A stretch of 64,000 bases of DNA from Asterias amurensis (Eukaryota; Echinodermata; Asteroidea; Forcipulatida; Asteriidae): positions 15,148,012 to 15,212,011 of the forward strand of contig NC_092665.1 in assembly GCF_032118995.1 (NCBI RefSeq). The letters are read 5' to 3'. Below the pieces are notes generated by a model. That model saw only the letters and a program-made list of their open reading frames with translations. It was not told the origin of the DNA and searched no databases. A program made the position numbers and the translations under genes. Each line of letters starts with the position of its first letter. The stretch's first letter is position 1. Positions 12,701-24,244 of the stretch are shown here, piece after piece.

Positions 12701-15700
12701 ATGAGTTGCTCAACAGGAGGAGGAACCACAAACAGCAAGGAAAATAAGACAAATAAACCAACCAAGGTAGCTCTTCGTGAAAATGGTGAAGACATGTTCT
12801 CCCTGCTCATCAGTGAAAAAGTTCCAAGACAAACCTAGCAAGCTGTTCATAATTTGGACCCTGTACATGTATATCTCCAAGACCTCATCGCCCTTCGCCC
12901 GAAATCGCTCATTTCCAGCTTTTCCCGGGCCCCCGCACCATGACACGCAGTTTCGCTATTCCTATTGGTGGAAACCTTTGATAATGGCCAGTGTTTTTAT
13001 AACAAGCTGGCTTCCGCGTGCTATTGCATAACGCAATTCATAGCTACAGTAACAGAGCGTAATCTAAGCGTGCGGGCGCACACACAACCCATGCGCATTG
13101 ACTCTTCACAAAGTTTTTGAAAAAAATGTTTCAAACCTCTAATTTCTAATTGTTAAAGTGTCTATAATTGTATTTTAAAAACATTTCTTAACACGAGGGC
13201 ATTTATGAATGGGAATAAAAGAGTACCGGTAGTGACTCGTTCTTAAACGTTATTCTAAAACCTTGCAGGGTCGTTGCCGTCCGATAAAGGCCTCGCATTC
13301 GGCTCGGGCCTTTATCACACAGCCGTAGACCCTGCCGGCTTTAAACGGCCATTGAAGAACTTGTTGCTACCCTTTTATACCCTCTAGTTACACTTTACAG
13401 CGCTTAGAAACGTCCATATTTAGCGCTCTATAAATGTTGTAGTTAATATTATTATTAAAGTGTAATGGTTGGCTTGGGTGTTTCAGTTACCTGGTTAGCA
13501 TTGTCCACAATATGCATGACGAAGCTTCGGAATTGGCCGCAGCATATTCTTTCACAGAAGTCCGACTCTTTAAAAAGAAAAAAACAGTATGCACAAGATT
13601 TGAGTAAACTCAAAATGACAGGTGGCAATAAATGGGGTAAAAAAAAACACTGACTGCTTTAGTGCTAACACACCATACATACACAAAGTGACTTTTGTTT
13701 CTTAAAATGTTATCTTTGAGAAACACTCTGTAGCAGGGTCACAATGTAAGGCCATGAAACAATTTTGTACAGGTCAAACTGATAAAAAGACAACAAAATT
13801 TGTCATAGCACAGACCTCACATATTATTAACGATTTGAACTAATATCACAATGAAGTTATCACATGAATCGAATATGTCGAAGAGACTATCAACTAGAAC
13901 TGGGACTGGCCAAATAACATCTTTAAAAGTGGAACGTTGTTATAAAAGGGCAGCATAACAAAGAAACAACAGCGAAAATGAGATTACGGACTTTAGAATT
14001 TACTCTTTTATAAGCAGAACCGCTTAATAGCTGTTGCTCTTTATAATGGAGGTTGACTGTACAGTAGTTCTTGACATATTCCCACATTGATGGTATTGTA
14101 AACTCAAACATTTTTGTACAGATTCAAAGGGTTCTACAAATGCCATTGGATCTTTCCATTCCAATATGAAGAGATTGCATTTTTTTTAGCAGCAACCCTA
14201 CTTGATTTTATTATGATTGACCTTTCTCCTTCAATCAATGCATTTGTAAACTCGAGTATGGTGGCTACACATGACTAAAAGAACAGAGCCAACTAACCAA
14301 TAGCCTTTGTGCAGCTCAGGTATTTGAGTGTGTATTTTTTAGCTTGGGCAATGAGAGTCACCAATGATTATAAAGAAGAGGAGGTATGAGTGCAGTCAAC
14401 AAAAGTTGCCCACGGCAACTTGACCACACCCAAGCCTCCCTGACTGGATAACTCATAACCTTGCAAGTCTTCCTAAACAAACTGCACACAGTACCGTTAA
14501 TACAAACATCAAACAAATGGCATGTGTAGTTTCCATAACAAAGAACTGTACAGGGTAGTTGAATGGAGAATGTCACCTACACCAACAAAGGATAACAACG
14601 TTTGTGTGTTTGCCTTGGATCAGGCATGGAGGTAGAAATAGATTCCTACCTCCATGGATCGGGCGAGTTGGTCTTTGAAAAGTGTTTGAAACCATTTGTT
14701 ATATAATGCCTAATGATTAGATAGATCATTTAAAAGTAGAATACAATGATCCACACAAACATGCCTCGAAATTGCTCGATTTTCCTTTTACATTACGAAC
14801 TATAACATTTTGTGCATAGTCATAATTTTGACTCCACAAAATGGCCGACCAATTTCCGAGGCATTTTTGTGTGGATCATACTTTTGAATTACATGTATCT
14901 ACCTAACAAATATGCATTTCGTAACAAACGGTTTCAAATGCTTACTCAAAGATCTACTTGCCCGATCCAAGGTAGGATCAGGTCCCTTTAAAGACAGTGG
15001 ACACTATTGGTAATTGTCGAAGACCAGTCTTCTCACTTGGTGTATCTAAACATTAACAGTGGACATTATTGGTAATTACTCATAATAATTATTAGCATAA
15101 AACCTTACTTAGTAATGAGTAATTGGGAGAGGTTGATAGAATGATAGGTTAGGATTTGAGGTCTCGAAATCAGGCATCTGTAGCACACAACTTTGTGTGA
15201 CAAGGGTGTTTTTTCTTTCATTAATATCTTGCAACTTCGAAAAGACCAATTGAGCTCAAATTTTCACAGGTTTATTATATCATGCATCTGTTGAGATACA
15301 CAAAGTGAGAAGACTAGTCTTTGACAATTACCAAAAGTGTCCAGTGTCTTTAATTTCATGCATTTCATCTCAGTTATTCTGTAAATTCGAGGAGAAAAGA
15401 GGTGGGACTACAATATTCAACCATGGAGGTAGGATTCAACATACCGGCACTCCCTCAGAATTGGCTCTCAAAGAAAGTATGGACAAGGCTAAAACAAGTA
15501 CCATACATTTGTGTACATCTCGTAATAGAGGCATTTATAATACCGATACTATCGTCATCAACCTTATGCAATAATAATCATTTATGGATGAAGGGTTTTC
15601 TGGCAGACCCAGAGATAAGGGTCCAGATTGCAAAGCCACCCAGGAGGCAGGGATAAGTAAAACCGCAAACAACCTTCAGCAAATACATACCGTAATTTTC

Positions 15701-18700
15701 GGATTATAAACCGCGCGGCGTATAAACCGCACTTCCTCAAAATATACAAAAAAATATTTAGGTGTCGGCGTATATGCCGCGCGGCGTATAAACCGCGACC
15801 AAAATAAAAATAAAAAACATGAAAAAAACTAACCTCAAAACACGGAAGTGAAGTACGCAAACCTGCCGCGCGTTACGGGTGATTTTTTTATCTCACACTA
15901 TCAGTCCTGAGTTATACTTTGTTTCCATCAACAACCCTTTTCAAGAATTTGCGATTTGATGATCGGTTGTGTTGACCATGTTTTGTGAACTTCTTTAGGA
16001 ACAAACTGTCCGTGAATCAAAGATCGGTCGACAACGCACACCGAGAAATAGTTGAACTTTGCCCTGCATCGCATCGCCCTCTGTAGACAAAAGTTGTCCA
16101 CGTTTGATTAGACTGCGCCCCGAGCCTCGAAGCGTGGGTCAGACGTTCAAGCTATTCGTTGTACAATGGGCAGCCGCTCTACTCGATCCGTCCGAAGTCG
16201 AGCAAAGATTTTATGAATGGAACTATCACCGGCCAATCAACAACGGCCAATCATCAAACGGCCAATCACCGCATGCGTACACACAAAGGGGCCGTGCTTG
16301 TTTGCGGTCCTCTTTGTGGCGATGTGCAGTGACAGGCGGGCGGCACATCAGTCAGTCTTGTATAGTTGCCGCAATGTGGGAGTTGCGTCGTAATTGCGTA
16401 GAAATGTATTGAAGTTTACACTTGATCGTAATTGAAATGGTCTATTATAGGATAGTATTCTTTTTGTAAGCTGGAAGCACCCCCTTTGCGGGACGAAATT
16501 ATTGTTTGTGTTGGATAATTATTGATGAAAGTTACAACTGAAAATACGTTTATTATTGTGATACTGAAAAAACCCAATAACAGTTTTAAAAATTGGCAAA
16601 GTTAAATCCTACTTTATTTGTAGGTAAGTGAGATCGTGTTGCAATAAAAATTAACTTCAGACAGTGCGTTGACTATCGTTTCAACATAGGATTCGTCTGC
16701 AGAAGCAGTGATAAAGAAACAGTGCGAAGATTTATATCCAAGGAATCCTTTGCCTTCCGTTTTGTTTAAATAGAAAATAGACAACCCAAAACCAAACAGT
16801 CCTTTTCAGGGCTACATGTACCACAACACAAACGAGAGTTGTCTATGACTGTTGTTTCTGTTTACAATGTTTAAAGGAACATTTTTTAAACATGTAAACA
16901 GCTCCTAAAAAAATTCCTTTATAAAATATAAACGAAATAATAATGGGGACGGCTAAAGTTGTTCCCTCACGTTTATTGTATAGCGGTTGAAACAAAATAC
17001 GCTACCTTATTGTTTGCGTAATCATAAGGACAGGGGATTCACTTTTATTAAACATCGGAGTAGACGGGAAATAAGGTTGAAATGGGTCTTTCAATAAGAA
17101 AAGTGGTTGTTTCTCCCTCCCTTTTATTGTAGTCCCACAACGAGGATCCACAACAGATATTGCAACGACGGACGGGCGGACGGATGTAGCGTGTGTGTAG
17201 TAATGTATCCTGCAGCGTGCACATTATGCACATGTACACATGCGAGTTCGTAAAGCTAGCAATCTGTTAATTGCGCTGCTCAATCTCGAAATTGCACAAC
17301 CGATGTTGGGGGCACCGTATTGAGCGATGTTCGCCGACGGGTTGCGCTACGCCATCATATTTGCGCCGCCTGGAAATAAAATTCCCAATGTTACTGGACT
17401 CAACAATCAGGCGGTTTGAAAACGTTTTGTTTGACCCCGGCGCGGCATAGTTCTTTGCATACGTCCATTCACCATTCTGCTGTGCGTGGTTGACCTGAAG
17501 AAACCGCTGGCCGGCTGACACGACGAGTGTAGCCTGGATGTCTGACGTCAGTATATAAAGATCGTGGGATAAATAGACAGGGGACGAGTCTATTTCGCTG
17601 AGACACGAGTATAGCTTGAATGTCTGACGTCAGCATGTACAGATCGCTAGGATAAATAGACGGGCACCAGTCTAGTCTAACCCGAGTTGCGCTGAGTGAG
17701 GGGGAGCTGAGGGCGGTTGATAAACGTTTTACAAAGGAAATACGGTTCGGAATACAATTGTGGTGGGATTTTCAACAGGATTTTGTCATCACACAGGCAG
17801 GTTTTTGTTCTCGTTGAAGAAAAAAAACATTATTATTAAAATAGTTTACGAACGATCTTTCTTTTAAAAAATGCCGTTTTTCTCTTAAATATTTATACGT
17901 CGGCTTACAAGCCGCCCGGAGAATAAACCGCAGGAGTTCAAAAAAATGTCAAAATCAACATATAAACCGCGGTTTATAATCCGAAAATTACGGTACATTG
18001 CTTCACTCAGTACAGGTCCACCCTCTACACATGCTGTGAAAAAGCTGTTGAACTAGTTGAATGATAAAAGCTAATTCACTAGTCCTGCTGGCTAGTAACT
18101 GAAAAGGTTTAGGAACATGTTGCCTTGGATTTGTCCAGTTGGTCTTTGAAAAGCATTTGTAACCATTGGTTATAAAATGCATGGGTAGAAAGATGTTGTA
18201 AAAGTAGAATAAAATGATCCACACAAACATGCCTCGAAATTGCGTGGTTTTCCTTTTACCTCGTCGACTAACACGGTCGGCCATTTATGGGAGTCAAATT
18301 TTTAAATCCCATAAATGTCCGACCGTGTTGGATCATTGTATTCTACTTTTACAACATCTTACCAACCATATGCATAAAAAAGGTTGCAAACGCTTTTTAT
18401 AGACCAACTCGTCCAATCCAAGGCAACGTGTTCCTTTAAGGGCAAACCCCGTGTTCAGTGTCCTCCCCAAACGCCTTTGAAACTTTCCCCCTTTGTAAAA
18501 AAAAAACGAGGCAGAATACATCTTTGTAGAGTCAAGCGTAGAATTCTATGAAATACATGTATGCTCACAAACCAAAAGTCATTTAACAGCACCATGAGTA
18601 AGCATTCCTGAATGCCATTTGTATGGCACCTAATTATAACCACTTTAAAGCCATCGGACACTTTCTGAACAGAACAGTAAATCAAAAGATCACAGATTTA

Positions 18701-21700
18701 CAACACAGAAGGTAATGGTGAACGACTTCCCTTAAAATATTAATCCATGAAATATTTATTACTTTTTGAGAAAACATTAAAACAATTATCAATATAAAGA
18801 ATAACGGATTTGTTTTAAACACATGTCATGACACAGTATTTTCTCCCGACTCCGATGACCGATTGAGCCTAAATTTTCACAGGTTTGTTATATATAAGTT
18901 GTGACACATGAAGTGTGGGCCTTTGGACAATACTATTTATCGATGTTATGCAAAAAGATGCTTTAACTTCATGCTAAGGCAGTGGACACTATTGGTAATT
19001 ACTCAAAATAATTATTACCATACATGTAAAACCTTTCTTGGTGTCAAGTAATGGGGAGAGGTTGATGATATAAAACATTGTGAGAAACAGCTCCCTCTGA
19101 AGTGCCAGAGTTTTTACGAAAAAAAGTAATTTTCCACGAATTTGATTTCGAGACCTCAGATTTAGAACTTGTGGTCTCGAAATCAACCATCTAAACGCAC
19201 ACAACTTCGTGTGACAAGGGTGTTTTTTTTCTTTCATTATTATCTCGCAACTTCAAAGACCGATTGAGCTCAAATTTTCACAGGTTAGGTATTTTATGCA
19301 TGTTGAGATACGCCAACTGTGAAGGCTTGTCATTGACAATTACCAATAGTGTCCACTGCCTAAGTAGTGTACTGCACAGTGCCATGGTACATGTACATGT
19401 AGTACTGCAGGAACACTGCACTGTTGTTTTGTGTGTGCTCTGTAGTCTTCCATTGTATAAGGATGTTTGCACTAAGGATTTTCTTCCTTTATATTCAGCA
19501 TTTGATGACACACTTCTTCCATGTTGCTGTGACTGAATGGTCCTAAAGTGTTACTGGAAATTTACAGAGTTATCTATGTGGAGTTACAATTTGTCACAAT
19601 GGTGGACGCGATGTCATTTGTAACTCTATGGCCGAGGAAATAGTAAATTTCTTCTGATAGCATTCCAAGAGCACCGAGGTAATGACCAGGGGGCAAGGAG
19701 TCAATCGCCTTCATTGCCCCCGTGTTGTATCAGACCTGGGCCCAATTTCATAGCGTTGCTAAGCACAAAACTTTGCTTAGCATGAAATTTCTCCCTTGAT
19801 AAAAACAGGAATGCCAACCCAATTTCCATGTGATTTTCAGGACAAGCATACAGCAGCTGAGTACCAGTAAGAAGCAACATACAACAAATGGAAATTTGGT
19901 TGGTAATCCTGTTTTTATCATGGAAGAAATTTCATGCTAAGCAAATTTTTGTGCTTAGCAGCTCTTTGAAATTAGGCCCTGAAATGTTGTTATTGTATGT
20001 TTCAAGTTGTGCAATTGGATATAAACCATACAAACAAACAAACAAACAAACAAACAAACAGCCAAACAAACCAACCTTCAAAGGCGAAGTACACTTGCTG
20101 ACCGAGCGAGTTCTTGAGGGCGTATCGATTCTTCGTCTCGATGTTCGTTAGCGCTTCAAACAGCTCGATCTGTTGGTGCATCAGTACTTGATCTATCTGA
20201 GTCAGGTATTCCAATCCTCGAGGCACACCCTGGATCCCTTGTGGTATGGGCATCCATTGCTGGCCGCCCGGACCGGTTGAACCCGGTTGCTTGACTTGAA
20301 CCTAGCGAGAAAAGAATAATCGTATCAAAGGGTTTTGAAACGTCAGGTTTTTGGCCATGACATGAATCCCTACTCACTGTGTATGAAGTTCTTGTATGTA
20401 ATACAATTTACCTCTAGAAGTTTCAGCTAATATTAGCCGTCAAGTTTTTTGAGAGTCACGTAAATACATTGTACATTGCTAAAATAGTTCAAACTATTTT
20501 AATGAATTTGTTTTACTTAATCTCTCAAAAACTGCAGCACCTCAGCAAGTAATATTTTAAGGGAAGCTTTCTAATAGGGCCTATCGCAAACCGGTTAAGT
20601 TTATTGTACATCTTTTGACATTGTGTTTTTATGTCCAACAAAAAGTAACCAAACCCTTTAAGTGAGCTTTGACAGCAAAACAACCACAAGTCTGGAGTCA
20701 GACATATTTCTTTTCCTGAACAGGTTTTTGTTTATTATATGTAATTAAGCTAAAACAGATGCACTTAGGCCTATAAAAGTTTGTGAATGTAGATTTCTTT
20801 TGTACAGTGTGTGGAAAAAGTTGAGAACCCTTGCATTGCCGCCATCGCTGTTGAAAAAAATGTTTGCATGCTGGAAGAACTAACATTGGCTGAGAAACAT
20901 GGGCAGGGCACGGTCGGGCAAACCTCATAGTCATAGTAGGAGTAGATCAAGCAGACATTGATAATAATTATGGTGTCAGGACACTTTGTACCTTTGCCAC
21001 TTCGTACCCTGTACACTTTGTACCTTTTCAAGGTACGAAGTGACTTTTGACACTTCGTACCTTGGACACATCGTACCTTCTCCGAGTCACTTTGTACCTT
21101 CTCACGAGACACTTCCTACCTTCGTAACTAATTTGGGATTTCTGCATCATTTATGATTATTTTGTGCTTTGTGATCGAATGATTATAAAATAAAAGCAAA
21201 TCAAACCAATGGATAACATTTCGTATGGCGCCACCACTTTTTCACAAGCTTTTACAAAAAAGGATATCTCATTGAGGTAAATTATTAGATACTAATACTG
21301 TAACATTTCATATCGAATGAAAAAGTGGTGGCGCCATACAGAAACTTTTCCAAACCAATTGTTACTATTTTGTTGGGACCAAGGAGCCATTTTGACGATT
21401 GCGTGATTGTTTGACTTTAAAATATTTGTAAAAAATATTGGCGGAAAATGTTGTCCTTGTCGGTGATTAATTAACTTATTATACAAAATATTAATTTCAC
21501 ATTAAACATGACATTTGTATATTCAAACAAAATCCCTGGACGGGGTCGACCCAGGGAAGCTTATCGAACGCACCCATTGAAATGGCGCCCATATTCCTAC
21601 ATGTCCGAAATTTCTACTCCATGATGATCTAGCTAGGCATGGAAGTAGAAATAGGTCATACGTGTGAACTCCATCACTCCACGTACGAAACGTAGGCCTA

Positions 21701-21886
21701 CTAGTACTATACATGTGTACATAGGCTCCATATAGACAAGACCGACAACATAATCATCCACTTAAAAAGTAAACTAACTACACATCTGAACATACTGAAC
21801 AACTCACTTCTACTATAGTAATAAGTACACATCTGAACAACTTGATCAGAAGCCAGAAGGTTTGTTACCTGTGTTGCATCAGCCAT
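9777..21886 (-). CDS. PLSCR: Phospholipid scramblase, paralogue A (complete, 8 coding exons)
   Basis: Scramblases are palmitoylated, calcium-responsive membrane proteins tied to bilayer lipid mixing and, in vertebrates, to antiviral and nuclear roles. Exons: 21869-21886, 20076-20301, 13491-13567, 12432-12562, 11714-11834, 11216-11318, 10642-10700 and 9777-9815; they join in frame to 257 residues. Family marks: [21 protein letters not shown] near the N-terminus, [18 protein letters not shown], a cysteine-rich patch (CERICCG then CCAGCCWCA), [16 protein letters not shown], the calcium-binding-like segment [19 protein letters not shown], and a C-terminal hydrophobic stretch ending FLIDYMFFE. The tiny first exon encodes MADATQ, so the proline-rich N-terminus usual in this family is nearly absent. 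Intron 2 is about 6.5 kb and full of transposons. A consensus CRE lies about 240 bp upstream of the start. Confidence 0.93.
10431..10603. repeat. MITE family R in PLSCR-A intron 7
   Basis: Ends TCTCAAACCTCGGCTTTGGC and the inverse around 10575-10600. The CGGAGC/GCCAGA-rich arms pair with GGCTGCGGCTCAGGCTTAGG. Confidence 0.6.
11025..11130. repeat. Half copy of MITE family W (PLSCR-A intron 6)
   Basis: TTTTTAAAGATGCTATGTCA begins at the TTAA target and matches the left half of 58016-58398. The right half is missing. Confidence 0.6.
11410..11562. repeat. MITE family D in PLSCR-A intron 5
   Basis: GGTCGATTTCACAGAGAGTT at the left, inverted CTCTTTGTGAAATCCAC at the right, with internal TTAGGACTAGTCCTAACTTA palindromes. 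Confidence 0.65.
11928..12136. repeat. MITE family C (GGGCCCAATT ends) in PLSCR-A intron 4
   Basis: Left end GGGCCCAATTAAGC, right end AGCGCTATGAAATTGGGCCC. The body has TTGATAAAAACAAGATTACC and its inverse. Relatives: 19737-19978, 22331-22558 and 54821-55064. Confidence 0.7.
14650..14975. repeat. MITE family B, diverged
   Basis: GATCGGGCGAGTTGGTCTTT at the left pairs with CTACTTGCCCGATCCAAGG at the right. The middle shares ATGATCCACACAAACATGCC with the copies at 18111, 49940 and 63080. Confidence 0.6.
14989..15353. repeat. MITE family A: terminal fragment followed by a nearly full copy
   Basis: A 60-bp inverted end (14989-15050) is followed by a second family-A element (15055-15353), suggesting a broken or rearranged tandem pair. 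Confidence 0.55.
15688..17995. mobile_element. 2.3-kb non-autonomous DNA transposon with CCGTAATTTTCGG ends (PLSCR-A intron 2)
   Basis: Perfect terminal inverted repeats of at least 26 bp (CCGTAATTTTCGGATTATAA onward) are flanked by TA on both sides, as expected for TA-targeting Tc1/mariner-like or related elements. Just inside each end are repeated ATAAACCGC or ACAAGCCGC motifs. No transposase was recognised; the largest open frame (16059-16412, plus strand) has no visible motif. The right third contains two imperfect ~85-bp tandem units, each with TGACGTCA, one followed by TATATAAAG. Confidence 0.8.
18111..18439. repeat. MITE family B in PLSCR-A intron 2
   Basis: AGGAACATGTTGCCTTGGAT at the left and the inverse at the right, with GGCCATTTATGGG and CCCATAAATGTCC in the centre. 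Confidence 0.7.
18651..18963. repeat. MITE family V in PLSCR-A intron 2
   Basis: Left end TTTAAAGCCATCGGACACTT. Internal block GATGACCGATTGAGCCTAAA shared with 1564-1905. The right end is degraded. Confidence 0.6.
18976..19364. repeat. MITE family A in PLSCR-A intron 2
   Basis: AAGGCAGTGGACACTATTGG to its inverse CCAATAGTGTCCACTGCC, with the internal palindrome GATTTCGAGACCTCA / TGGTCTCGAAATC. Confidence 0.75.
19737..19978. repeat. MITE family C in PLSCR-A intron 2
   Basis: TGGGCCCAATTTCATAGCGT at the left and GCAGCTCTTTGAAATTAGGC at the right, with the TTGATAAAAACAGGA block inside. Confidence 0.7.
20430..20662. repeat. MITE family U, degraded copy (PLSCR-A intron 1)
   Basis: The right half reads CTCAAAAACTGCAGCACCTC through CCAAACCCTTTAA, matching 36452-36817 and ending at TTAA. 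Confidence 0.55.
20975..21116. repeat. Degenerate minisatellite with ACTTCGTACCTT core
   Basis: About eight irregular units of 16-22 bp carry ACTTCGTACC or ACTTTGTACC, one of them in inverted orientation (AGGTACGAAGTG near 21034). It lies in PLSCR-A intron 1. Confidence 0.7.
21215..21350. repeat. MITE family O (ATGGCGCCACCACTTTTTCA ends)
   Basis: Inverted repeat with CGTATGGCGCCACCACTTTT on the left and AAAAGTGGTGGCGCCATACA on the right. A diverged sister lies at 43480-43615. Confidence 0.7.
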
Positions 21887-22123
21887 GGCGATCTCCTACT
21901 TTTAAACTTTGGATTCTTGCACTATAATAATCCAGTCACGTTTTGATTGACTTTACACACACCAGCACGCAGTACGACACAAACTTCGACAGTAAAATAG
22001 TGCAGTAAGTACACACTCTCGTAGGTTTCACACTCGACCTCTGGGCCTCTAAACAACCAAAATGCACAGAGAGAGCGACGCAATCAACGTTAAATCCCGA
22101 TGTCATTCACACAATAACAAAAA

Positions 22124-22131
22124 TGACGTCA
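22124..22131. promoter_or_regulatory. CRE-like palindrome upstream of PLSCR-A
   Basis: A perfect TGACGTCA palindrome lies about 240 bp upstream of the PLSCR-A start codon. That sequence is the CREB/ATF consensus. A promoter role is inferred from position only. Confidence 0.3.
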
Positions 22132-22330
22132 GTATTCAATAATCTATTGAACAAACCGTCACATGATTACGACACACCACTCCTTTTATTTTCCACTTGA
22201 CGGCTCTTTGATTGAGCAGCATTGTGTAGCCTTTTCTCCAGGCGCACATAACCCCAACAAAATTAAGGGTGTTTATTTCTTACTTTTTTATGAAAACGAA
22301 ATGTATGGTATTCTGTATTATGAACAAACA

Positions 22331-22558
22331 GGGCCCAATTTCATAGAGCTGCTTAAGCAAAAAATTCATTGCTTAGTAAAATCAGATTACCGGCCAAGAC
22401 TCCACTCAATTGTTATGCTAAGTAAACAACAGCTAAATACTAGTCATAAGCAATGTATATGGCATGAAATTTTGGCCAGTAACATGTGTAAAATAAGCGA
22501 GTTATTTTCGTGCTTAAGCACATTTTTTGCTTAAGCAGCTCTATGAAATTGGCCCCAG
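22331..22558. repeat. MITE family C (GGGCCCAATTTCATAGAGCT ends)
   Basis: Both ends carry CAATTTCATAGAGCTGCTTA or its inverse. It is close to 54821-55064. The open frame 22163-22534 across it is a by-product. Confidence 0.75.
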
Positions 22559-23008
22559 GCTATAAACAGATTAATAATATTTCGGAGTGTCGCAAAACAA
22601 GATTTCATTAAAACAAGATCAAGTCAGCAGAGGGCGCTCTATGGGAAAACTATTTTTGTTGCCCTGTCCGTATGCAGCTCGCTCCACACGGGACTGTCAA
22701 TGGTGGGAACTTTCCATGCCAGTGTTTTGATATCACCAGCAGTACATTGGTTGGTATCTTGCCTCGACACCTCAGTCAAGGTTATAATATCATGAGAATG
22801 TGAAAGAAATTGACGATGATATTTTAAGCATTCTGGGCTCTGGGTGGAAGAGTCTGGATCTTGTATTCCCAGAAAAAGTAGCCGCCAATTGGTAGAACAG
22901 CATAACAGATAATTATTTCATTGCAGTGTAAAAAGGTTGCCCAGTTTCTGTTTACTGACAATGACTTATGGATTTATTGAATTGAAACCTTTAAAGAGTA
23001 AAATTGCG

Positions 23009-23733
23009 ATGGCAACTCCAACATTGTATCATATGTCTTCTACCTTTTTATCCATTATATTAATGTTAACGAGGATTTCGGCCCAAGACTACGCACTCGA
23101 TGTGTCGGTTCAGTCAACGACGAGCCACTCTGCGATTGTCAAATGGACGGCAACAAATAATATCACCGAAGCAGCCCGGTATGCAATCACTGTCGTCCAC
23201 GATCGCACTGGAACACTCTTGGTCAACGAAACCATCAGTCTAGATACCACCATCTTTGCTATCACCGGACTGGAGTTTTCCAGAATATACACCGTCGAGC
23301 TTCGTGTGCTCGACAGCGCAGGGAAAACAGTCATCGTCGACTTAGACTTGATGACAAGTCGTTAGGCGCTGCCTATTTGTCTGCCTTTCATGCAACAGTC
23401 ACAGTGCGATGTTACACATGCAACAGTCGTAGGTAGCGCGAGACATAATTGCGACTGACTCACACACACATACTGGGATCGAGGGTGTGTGTATCGTCCC
23501 CGCAGCTACACCGCGCTGTAACTACACACCGCGCTTAACAATTACCGTCTTGACTTCAAGACTACGTCGACTCGGTGGCTGTGTCGACAGACCTTTTTTG
23601 GAACGACAAGTTCATCGTTGCGTTGTGCGTCATCGGTTTCATTGCTGTGGTGCTGGTTGTTTTGCTGATTTTGCAGGCGATATGCTTTTCCGAAGATAAG
23701 CGAGCTCGGAGTTACAAGAACAGAGAGGTATAG
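23009..23733 (+). CDS. Small secreted or single-pass membrane protein with one fibronectin type III domain
   Basis: Exon 1 runs from the ATG at 23009 and encodes a hydrophobic signal peptide (MSSTFLSIILMLTRISA) followed by one FN3-like domain: VKWTA in strand B, YAITVVHD, ITGLEFSRIYTVELRVLDS, with possible N-glycosylation at NNIT and NETI. Read without splicing it stops at 23363-23365. A GT at 23361 (or 23358) and an AG at 23559-23560 allow a roughly 200-nt intron that keeps phase 1. Exon 2, 23561-23733, then adds a strong membrane helix (FIVALCVIGFIAVVLVVLLI) and a basic tail ending KNREV. The spliced product is about 174 residues. AATAAA follows 86 nt after the stop. I recognise no named orthologue. 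The unspliced alternative would be a secreted FN3 protein. Confidence 0.62.
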
Positions 23734-23818
23734 GCTAATGTCAGATTGTTGTATTTCTTGAGTACTCGAAATAATATAATTTTTGTATGAACCTTTTATG
23801 GTGTTGTGTGTGGATGCC

Positions 23819-23824
23819 AATAAA
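23819..23824 (+). terminator. Polyadenylation signal AATAAA for the FN3 gene
   Basis: A canonical AATAAA lies 86 nt after the predicted stop at 23733, on the same strand. It supports a short 3' UTR and supports exon 2 as the terminal exon. Confidence 0.5.
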
Positions 23825-24244
23825 CTGCAACAGAGTATTTTGACATTAACCGATTAGGTTTCGTTTCGACAGCACTAGACCAGTGACTGGTTTAACATCA
23901 TTTATTGGATAACTGACTCAACAGAACACTGCCTCAACCATGTCCAACAAGTTCCCAACTAAACGTTTCCAAAGATGTCGAACTCAGTAAACCAAAACGG
24001 TTAGGTCTCTACTAAGATATGGTCACCACTTAAGCCCTTGCATAATGCCAACAATACAGGGCATATTGTTTCCCTTGTTGGTCCCCGATCATGGAATTCT
24101 CCGAATGCCTCCCACAGTTGAGAGACTCTTGAACGCTGTTACGTTTCTGGGTCCTACTCTAACAGCGTTGTCCGGAGACGCAATGATTGGTTTCTCTCAA
24201 TCTTCAGCAAAGTAGTAAAGAAACTGTGACGTCGTCAAAAAGTT

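Larger units (their letters stand above)
13568..20075. other. PLSCR-A intron 2, transposon-rich
   Basis: About 6.5 kb between exons 3 and 2. It holds copies of families A, B, V and C and the 2.3-kb TA-flanked element. No coding exon was recognised. It ends at a (CAAA)n run (20030-20070) directly beside the exon 2 donor. Confidence 0.6.

Noticed and set aside
12660-12960. Minus-strand open frame with hydrophobic C-terminus, possible extra exon of PLSCR-A
   Set aside because: It lies in an intron whose flanking exons already join in frame. Its 3' side (GGCGCCCTATAAATATTC, then ATT repeats) looks like a LINE or SINE tail.
16059-16412. 117-residue open frame inside the 2.3-kb element
   Set aside because: No transposase motif, atypical composition, and no splice or polyadenylation support.
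20771-21112. 113-residue minus-strand frame rich in KYKVYR and GTKCP
   Set aside because: Translation of the ACTTCGTACCTT minisatellite, not a gene.
22163-22534. 123-residue open frame
   Set aside because: It crosses a family-C inverted-repeat element whose sister copies also give chance frames.
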